This document shows positions 58,634-64,000 of a stretch of 64,000 nt of DNA, in pieces. The notes beneath the pieces are model-generated. The model was not told where the DNA came from, made no database searches, and saw only the letters and a list, made by a program, of their open reading frames with translations. The stretch comes from Limnobacter litoralis (GTDB taxonomy: Bacteria; Pseudomonadota; Gammaproteobacteria; Burkholderiales; Burkholderiaceae_B), in contig NZ_BSOJ01000032.1 in assembly GCF_030160455.1 (NCBI RefSeq), positions 1 through 64,000 of the forward strand, given 5' to 3'. A program made the position numbers and the translations under genes. How positions within the stretch are numbered: the first letter of the stretch is position 1; each line of letters begins with the position of its first letter.

Positions 58634-59183
58634 GTGGCTTTTTCAGTTTGACGGGCACTGCGAAGGCTTTTTGCAGTGCCTTGGGCAGTGTGCGCAGGCC
58701 CAGTACGTTCGTCTCAGGCGGGGTCAGGCCGCTGAACTCACGTGTGCCCATGAGGTAATCAAACCAGGGCTTGGTGACGCACCAGTTGGCCCCGGGGTTG
58801 TTGCCCATGTGGTGGTCGTAGTGCCAGGGCACATTGGCCGCGCCCCATTCAGGGTCCATGTGTGAGCGTTTGTGCACCAGGTAATAGTTGAGCGCGCAGT
58901 ACCACAGTGTGCCCACGTAAAAAGGCATGACCGGAAACAACGGGCTGATCAACACGCTGCTTGCAATCAGCGACCAGGTCTCTTTGCCTTGTGCATGCAG
59001 ACCCAGCGGGAATTTCTCATAGTTGGGGTCGTAGTACCCATGCTGGCGCACCTCACGATGGTGTTCGTGAAAGTGAAAGGACCAAAACGAGCTGCGTTTT
59101 TTGCCCATTTGGTGAAGGACGTACTTGTGCATGGCCCATTCGACCCCGTTTGCGGTCAATAACCCCAGAGGAATTCCGAGCAT
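58605..59183 (-). CDS. fatty acid hydroxylase / sterol desaturase family protein
   Basis: A 192-residue membrane di-iron hydroxylase. Histidine clusters: HKYVLH, HFHEHHRE, HKRSH and HYDHHMG, the full set of the superfamily. It has two or three membrane helices between them (SLIASSVLISPLFPVMPF). The enzyme adds a hydroxyl group to an acyl or related lipid. It lies next to an alpha/beta hydrolase, an Mpo1-like protein and psd, consistent with lipid modification. Substrate not determinable. Confidence 0.88.
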   Translation of the reverse strand: MLGIPLGLLTANGVEWAMHKYVLHQMGKKRSSFWSFHFHEHHREVRQHGYYDPNYEKFPLGLHAQGKETWSLIASSVLISPLFPVMPFYVGTLWYCALNYYLVHKRSHMDPEWGAANVPWHYDHHMGNNPGANWCVTKPWFDYLMGTREFSGLTPPETNVLGLRTLPKALQKAFAVPVKLKKPLRGAGARTP

Positions 59184-59228
59184 TTCATTATCCCGTTAAA
59201 AGTAATATTTCTTGTAATGTATCACCAA

Positions 59229-59241
59229 GTGGAAATTCCAC
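59229..59241. promoter_or_regulatory. inverted repeat upstream of arnT
   Basis: GTGGAAATTCCAC: 6-bp perfect arms around one central A, 122 bp before the arnT start in the 179-bp gap. A regulatory site is possible; no PmrA-type CTTAA repeat pair was found with confidence. Confidence 0.3.
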
Positions 59242-59362
59242 AAACCATGGTCATCTCACATTCAGATGTCATCAAAAGCTGTCAAAATGCCGTGCTAACT
59301 TATTCCTAAGAATCTTGGGTTATTTTGGCGGGTTTGCAATTCGCCAGAAAACGGGAGACGCC

Positions 59363-61012
59363 TTGAACAAAGACTCTGCAGCTTTCAAACTTGAGCCAAT
59401 TCATTGGGCGCTGATTGCCGTATTCACCTTGGTCTGGTTTGTGTCGCTTGATGTGCGGGCGCTCATCACGCCGGACGAAGGTCGCTACGCAACGCTCTCC
59501 CTGTTCATGGCGAAAACAGGCGATTGGATCACGCCCCGCCTCAATGGCATTTTGTATTTCGAGAAGCCCATCATGCAGTACTGGATGGGGGCCATGGCCT
59601 TCAATGTGCTGGGTGTGAATGAATTTGCAGCCCGGTTCTGGCCGGGGTTGACCGGGTTTGCAACCGTGTTCCTGACCGGCTGGTTTGCGACGCGTTTGTG
59701 GAATGCCCGCATCGGCTTTTACGCCTTCTGCGTGGCCGGCAGTTCTCTTTTTATTTTGGGCAACAGCCACTTTCTAACGCTGGACATGGGGTTGACCTTT
59801 TTCCTGACCCTCGCGCTGGGCGCGTTTCTGCTGGCACAAACCGCGGAAAGTCAGGCTTGGCGTACCCGATTCAACTGGCTGGCCTGGGCGGCCATCTCGG
59901 GTGCCATGTTGTCCAAAGGTTTGGTGGCTTTGGTCATTCCTGGCATGAGCGCCATTATTTACATGGTGATCAAGCGCGACTGGACGCTGCTGGCACGAAT
60001 GAACATGGTCAGCGGTTTGCTGATTTTTGCGCTGTTGGCCGGCCCCTGGTTTGTTGTGGTGTCCCTGCGGAACCCGGGCTTCGCCGACTTCTTTTTCATT
60101 CACGAGCATTTTCAGCGTTTTCTGACCGATGAGGCACGCCGCGAAGGCCCAATTTGGTACTTTCTACCCATGCTGATTGCAGGCATGTTGCCCTGGACGA
60201 CCTGGCTTCCCGGTCTGTTCAAAGCGTCGGCGGCCCCTGCCAGTAAGCGGTTCGATTCCCGCCTGTTCCTGATCATCTGGTCTGTGTTCACACTGGTGTT
60301 TTTCAGCGTGTCCAAGTCCAAGCTGCCCTCTTATATTTTGCCCATGTTTCCGGCTTTGGCCATGTTGGTGGCGGCCAGAATAGAGCGGATGTCCGCCAGG
60401 GACTGGTGCTGGAACCTGGTTTTGCCGGGCGCACTTTGGGCTGTTTCAATTCCCCTGTTTTTGCTGTCCACCCGAATCGCAGAGCGCAGCAAGAACAGCT
60501 ACGACGTGGTTCACTACGCCCTAAACCTTGTGTCTGTCGGTGGGTTGCTGGGTTTCATCGGTGTGTTGTTGAGCGCTCGCTATGCCTTGAAAGGCGACAG
60601 GCCCAAGGCGGTGTTGACTTTGGCCATGGGCGGCTTTTTGGCCATTACCCTGCTGCTGGCAGGTCATGAACGATACGGTCACGAAAAAAGCGCGGTGGAC
60701 ATTGCCCCGTTGTTCAAAAAAGACCTGGCTGCTGACGCGCCGGTGTTTTCAGTGGCCTACTACGATCAAACCCTGCCTTATTACCTTGGAAGAACAGTCA
60801 CGCTGGTAAACTATTCCGATGAGTTTTCGTTTGGTTTGCAGCACGAACCTGAAAAAGGAATGACGCTGGACCAATTCAAGCAAAAGTGGGCCACATTGAA
60901 CCAAGGCGGCGCACTGATGCTCAAATACACCTACGAGCAATTGCAAAAAGAAGGGGTGGCCATGAAGCCAGTGTATGAAGACAGTTATCGCGTGGCCGTG
61001 ATCAAGCCATGA
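59363..61012 (+). CDS. arnT: ArnT-like lipid A aminoarabinose/glycosyl transferase (GT39/GT83 fold)
   Basis: A 549-residue polytopic glycosyltransferase that moves 4-amino-4-deoxy-L-arabinose from undecaprenyl phosphate to lipid A. The catalytic Asp-Glu pair is at residues 38-39 in ITPDEGRYA on the first periplasmic loop; YFEKPIMQYW follows, as in ArnT. At least ten hydrophobic helices follow. TTG 59363 with GGGAG just upstream is chosen; the open frame back to 58961 crosses the neighbouring gene and is not real. Seven bases separate it from arnB, so the cluster is an operon. Confidence 0.9.
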   Translation: MNKDSAAFKLEPIHWALIAVFTLVWFVSLDVRALITPDEGRYATLSLFMAKTGDWITPRLNGILYFEKPIMQYWMGAMAFNVLGVNEFAARFWPGLTGFATVFLTGWFATRLWNARIGFYAFCVAGSSLFILGNSHFLTLDMGLTFFLTLALGAFLLAQTAESQAWRTRFNWLAWAAISGAMLSKGLVALVIPGMSAIIYMVIKRDWTLLARMNMVSGLLIFALLAGPWFVVVSLRNPGFADFFFIHEHFQRFLTDEARREGPIWYFLPMLIAGMLPWTTWLPGLFKASAAPASKRFDSRLFLIIWSVFTLVFFSVSKSKLPSYILPMFPALAMLVAARIERMSARDWCWNLVLPGALWAVSIPLFLLSTRIAERSKNSYDVVHYALNLVSVGGLLGFIGVLLSARYALKGDRPKAVLTLAMGGFLAITLLLAGHERYGHEKSAVDIAPLFKKDLAADAPVFSVAYYDQTLPYYLGRTVTLVNYSDEFSFGLQHEPEKGMTLDQFKQKWATLNQGGALMLKYTYEQLQKEGVAMKPVYEDSYRVAVIKP

Positions 61013-61019
61013 ACAAGCC

Positions 61020-62150
61020 ATGAGCCAACTCGAATTTTTGCCATTCACCAAGCCCACGCTGGATGAAGAAACCATCCAGAGCGTTGCCAATGTGTTGCGC
61101 AGTGGCTGGATCACCTCTGGCCCCAAGGTGCAGGAATTCGAGGCTGCACTGAGCGAGCATTTTGGCGGTCGCCCGGTTCGCGTCGCCAATTCGGCCACCG
61201 CAGCGCTGGAGATCGGGCTTCGCTTGATGGGCATTGGCCCCGGCGATGAGGTCATTACCACGCCGCTGACCTGGGTGGCCACCGTCAACGTCATTCTGAA
61301 AGTGGGCGCAACGCCAGTGCTGGTCGACATCGACCCAGCGACACGCAACATTGATCTCGACTTGCTTGAAAAGGCGATTACCCCGAACACCCGCGCCTTG
61401 TTGCCAGTGGATCTGGCAGGGCTGCCAGTGGACCGCAGGCGGCTTTACGAAATTGCCGGTGCCCACAATTTGCGGGTACTGGAAGACGCCGCCCAGTCAC
61501 AGGGTGCAACCAGTCATGGCGAACGCATCGGTACGAAAGGTGATCTGTGTTCGGTGTCTTTCCACCCCAACAAAAACATCACCTCCATTGAAGGGGGTGC
61601 CCTTGTCATGAACACACTCGATGAGGCCCGTGAATTCGAGAAGTGGCGCTTGCAAGGGGTTGAACGTCTGCCAGACGGCACGATGGACGTCACTTTGCCG
61701 GGTGGCAAATGCAACCTGACCGATGTGGCCGCGGCGGTCGGCCTTGGTCAGCTCAAGCGCATTGTTGAATTCAACACCAAGCGCACACGACTGGCGCACC
61801 GTTACTTTGATCGCTTAAACCGCGATCTGGGTCTGGAGTTGCCAGTGTGGTCAGATGACAGCAACTGGCACATGTTTCAGCCACTTTTGCCGCTTGAACG
61901 GATGAAATTCGGCCGAGGCGAATTCATTGCCAAAATGAAAGACAAAGGCATTGGCGTCGGTGTGCATTACCCGGCCTTGCATCTGTTCACCCTGTTCCGG
62001 GCCATGGGCTACAGCGAAGGTCAGTACCCGGTGGCTGAACGGGTCGGTGCCAGCACGGTCAGCCTGCCTCTGTTTCCCGGCATGTCGCCCGAAGACGTCG
62101 ACCGTGTCTGTGAAGCCCTTGAACAAGTAATGAAGGAAGCCCTTGCATGA
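61020..62150 (+). CDS. arnB: UDP-4-amino-4-deoxy-L-arabinose aminotransferase
   Basis: A 376-residue DegT/DnrJ/EryC1 aminotransferase that converts UDP-4-keto-arabinose to UDP-4-amino-4-deoxy-L-arabinose. The PLP lysine is Lys185 in SFHPNKNITSIEGG; VRVANSATAALEIGL and EDAAQSQGA are the cofactor loops. The length and motifs match ArnB. It overlaps arnC by 4 bp (ATGA). Confidence 0.93.
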   Translation: MSQLEFLPFTKPTLDEETIQSVANVLRSGWITSGPKVQEFEAALSEHFGGRPVRVANSATAALEIGLRLMGIGPGDEVITTPLTWVATVNVILKVGATPVLVDIDPATRNIDLDLLEKAITPNTRALLPVDLAGLPVDRRRLYEIAGAHNLRVLEDAAQSQGATSHGERIGTKGDLCSVSFHPNKNITSIEGGALVMNTLDEAREFEKWRLQGVERLPDGTMDVTLPGGKCNLTDVAAAVGLGQLKRIVEFNTKRTRLAHRYFDRLNRDLGLELPVWSDDSNWHMFQPLLPLERMKFGRGEFIAKMKDKGIGVGVHYPALHLFTLFRAMGYSEGQYPVAERVGASTVSLPLFPGMSPEDVDRVCEALEQVMKEALA

Positions 62151-63106
62151 GCATGGACCCCATGATTGAAACGGCAGTTGAACTGTCGGTGGTCATTCCC
62201 GTCTACAACGAAGAACTGGTGCTGAAGGCGCTGTTTGATCGACTGTACCCCGCACTGGATGCGTTGGACGTACGCTACGAGGTGGTGTTTGTCAACGACG
62301 GCAGCAAAGACAAATCTGCGGCCTTGCTGGCGGAGCAGTTTCGCCATCGTCCCGACGAGACCCGCGTCATTCTGTTCAACGGCAATTACGGCCAGCACAG
62401 GGCCATTCTGGCTGGCTTTGCCCACACCCGTGGTGCGCGTGTGGTTACCCTGGACGCCGACCTGCAAAACCCGCCCGAAGACATCGCCTTGTTGTTGGCC
62501 GAAATGGACAAGGGGCACGATTACGTCGGTTCCATTCGCCGCCAGGCCAACCACGCCCTGTGGCGCACGGTGGCCAGCAAGGCCATGAACCGCCTGCGGG
62601 AAAAGATCACCAAGATCAAGATGACTGACCAGGGCTGCATGATGCGCGCCTACAGCCGTGCCATCATTGATTCCATCAATGCCTGCAACGAGGCCAGCAC
62701 CTACATTCCTGCACTGGCGTATTCGTTTTCCCAAAACCCGACCGAGGTGGTGGTCGGGCATGCGGATCGCGAAGCGGGTGAATCCAAGTATTCCCTGTAC
62801 AGCCTGATCCGCCTGAACTTCGACCTGATGACCGGCTTTTCCATCTTGCCGCTGCAAGCGTTTTCAATGCTGGGCATGGCCGTGTCGTTTTTCTCGGGTT
62901 TGCTGGTGGTTTATCTGGCCCTGCGCCGCCTCATTGTTGGCCCTGAAGAGGGCGGTGTGTTTACTCTGTTTGGCATTGCGTTTTTCCTGATCGGCTTGTG
63001 TCTGTTTGGCATTGGCCTGTTGGGTGAATACATTGGTCGCATCTACGTCGACGTGCGCCAGCGCCCCCGTTACATGATCGCTGAAGTGCTGGAAAAGCGC
63101 CCATGA
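62147..63106 (+). CDS. arnC: undecaprenyl-phosphate 4-deoxy-4-formamido-L-arabinose transferase
   Basis: A 319-residue GT2 glycosyltransferase with two C-terminal membrane helices. The GT2 core is VVIPVYNEELVLKALFDRL, then FVNDGSKDKSAALL and the DXD-like TLDADLQNPPEDI; QRPRYMIAE lies near the end. It attaches the formylated sugar to undecaprenyl phosphate. An ATG at 62153 is an alternative start. Its stop overlaps the arnA start by 4 bp. Confidence 0.93.
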   Translation: MSMDPMIETAVELSVVIPVYNEELVLKALFDRLYPALDALDVRYEVVFVNDGSKDKSAALLAEQFRHRPDETRVILFNGNYGQHRAILAGFAHTRGARVVTLDADLQNPPEDIALLLAEMDKGHDYVGSIRRQANHALWRTVASKAMNRLREKITKIKMTDQGCMMRAYSRAIIDSINACNEASTYIPALAYSFSQNPTEVVVGHADREAGESKYSLYSLIRLNFDLMTGFSILPLQAFSMLGMAVSFFSGLLVVYLALRRLIVGPEEGGVFTLFGIAFFLIGLCLFGIGLLGEYIGRIYVDVRQRPRYMIAEVLEKRP

Positions 63107-64000
63107 GCAGCGCGATCGTTTTTGCCTATCACAACGTAGGCGTGCGGTGCCTGAAAGTGCTGATGGCCGCTGGCGTTGACATACGCCTGGTGGTGACCCA
63201 CAAAGCAGACCCGAATGAGAACATCTGGTTTCAGAGTGTTGAGCAGGTTTGCGTGGATTACGATTTGCCGCATCTCATCGCCGAGGATGTGTCACTGCCT
63301 GTTCTTCAAGAAAAGGCGGCCGCTTGCACCCCCGATTTTTTGTTCAGCTTTTACTACCGCAACATGCTGGGTGCTGATTTTCTGGCGATTCCCGCCAAAG
63401 GCGCCTACAACATGCACGGCTCCCTTCTGCCGGCTTTCCGAGGCCGCGCCCCCGTCAATTGGGCCGTCTTGAAAGGGGCCACCGAAACCGGTGCCAGTCT
63501 GCATGCCATGGAGGTCAAGCCCGACAAAGGCGCTGTGGTGGCTCAGGTGCCAGTGCCCATTCTGCCCGACGACACTGCGGCCGAGGTGTTTGACAAAGTG
63601 GCGGTGGCCGCTGAGTTGTGCTTACATGGCGTTTTACCCGCCTTGCTGGCTGGCAAGGCCCCCCACGTCGAGCAGGACCACACCAAAGCCAGTTATTACG
63701 GCCGGCGAACGCCAGCCGATGGCGCGGTCAATTGGTCTGACAACGCGCAAACCATTCACAATATGGTGCGTGCGTTAACCCATCCTTACCCCGGCGCGTT
63801 TACTGACACCGTTCACGGCAAGTTGTTTTTGTGGCGCACCCGTGTGCTTACGCAGACGATGAATATTAAGCCGGGTGTGATGCAGGTGGATGCCATGCAC
63901 CGCGTGGTTTGCAACCCCGGCGGGGGCGGTACACTGCAGGTGTTGAATGCGCAGTTGAATGGCGAAACGCTGGATGCAGCGGCCTTGATGGCACGGTTTC
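63103..64000 (+). CDS. arnA: ArnA formyltransferase (3' end beyond window)
   Basis: The frame is open from ATG 63103 to the window edge (299 complete codons). It matches the N-terminal formyltransferase domain of ArnA: the catalytic triad is Asn103 and His105 in YNMHGSLLPAFRGRAP and Asp141 in KPDKGAVVAQ; YYGRRTPADG follows later. It transfers a formyl group from 10-formyltetrahydrofolate to UDP-aminoarabinose. Whether the C-terminal UDP-glucuronate decarboxylase domain is fused, as in E. coli, lies outside the window. Confidence 0.9.
   Translation, partial: MSSAIVFAYHNVGVRCLKVLMAAGVDIRLVVTHKADPNENIWFQSVEQVCVDYDLPHLIAEDVSLPVLQEKAAACTPDFLFSFYYRNMLGADFLAIPAKGAYNMHGSLLPAFRGRAPVNWAVLKGATETGASLHAMEVKPDKGAVVAQVPVPILPDDTAAEVFDKVAVAAELCLHGVLPALLAGKAPHVEQDHTKASYYGRRTPADGAVNWSDNAQTIHNMVRALTHPYPGAFTDTVHGKLFLWRTRVLTQTMNIKPGVMQVDAMHRVVCNPGGGGTLQVLNAQLNGETLDAAALMARF

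Noticed and set aside
58961-59362. N-terminal extension of ArnT by 134 residues
   Set aside because: It overlaps the fatty acid hydroxylase gene in antisense and ArnT family proteins begin near the TTG at 59363.

Overview
The window reads as chromosome of a Gram-negative betaproteobacterium of the order Burkholderiales, possibly Limnobacter-like. The order-level call rests on the run carA-carB-greA-DUF4149-yhbY-rlmE-ftsH-folP-glmM, the etfB-etfA-acyl-CoA dehydrogenase operon and an infA/cold-shock pair. The genus is an inference from memory of related genomes. TTG starts are common (cysM, carA, ftsH, arnT, an alpha/beta hydrolase). No insertion sequence, prophage, CRISPR array or replication origin was seen.

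Layout. 0-4.5 kb: sodium:solute symporter, cysM, mltB, an HDAC-fold deacetylase. 4.6-8.3 kb: etfBA plus an acyl-CoA dehydrogenase behind a palindromic operator, closed by a terminator. 8.3-20.6 kb: small membrane proteins, TerC, carAB, greA, RNA-modification genes, ftsH, folP, glmM. 20.7-21.0 kb: tRNA-Pro, tRNA-Arg and tRNA-His with promoter and terminator. 21.1-28.5 kb: a complete Nit1C nitrilase cluster (nitB to nitH order) with a divergent MocR-type regulator; this cluster family is linked to nitrogen starvation and cyanide assimilation, but its chemistry is largely unresolved. 28.6-29.1 kb: infA and a cold-shock gene. 29.4-40.6 kb: fadH with a divergent PadR regulator and twin operators, oxidoreductases, two fatty-acid desaturases (one with its own ferredoxin reductase), SRAP/YedK, and a collapsed chemoreceptor gene.

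40.6-48.9 kb: a signal-less GH73 glucosaminidase overlapping a small lipoprotein gene (possible effector/immunity pair), a photolyase, a hipBA toxin-antitoxin module with two palindromic operators, a 1-Cys peroxiredoxin, a cobalamin-binding-like protein, NDH-2, and a molybdopterin enzyme with its cytochrome b. 49.0-52.3 kb is an unusual zone of decay: a histidine kinase missing its ATP-binding G boxes, a response-regulator/HD-GYP gene with an out-of-frame internal deletion and an ATA where the start should be, and several broken small ORFs. 52.2-59.2 kb: a dehydrogenase, a GluR0-like glutamate-receptor channel, and a lipid-flavoured group (psd, membrane-anchored class III aminotransferase, Mpo1-like protein, alpha/beta hydrolase, fatty-acid hydroxylase). 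59.3 kb to the end: arnT-arnB-arnC-arnA for aminoarabinose modification of lipid A; arnA runs off the window.

The most interesting items are the Nit1C cluster with an 11-bp tandem repeat as candidate MocR operator, the GluR0-like channel, the GH73/lipoprotein pair, and the repeated internal deletions in three separate signalling genes.
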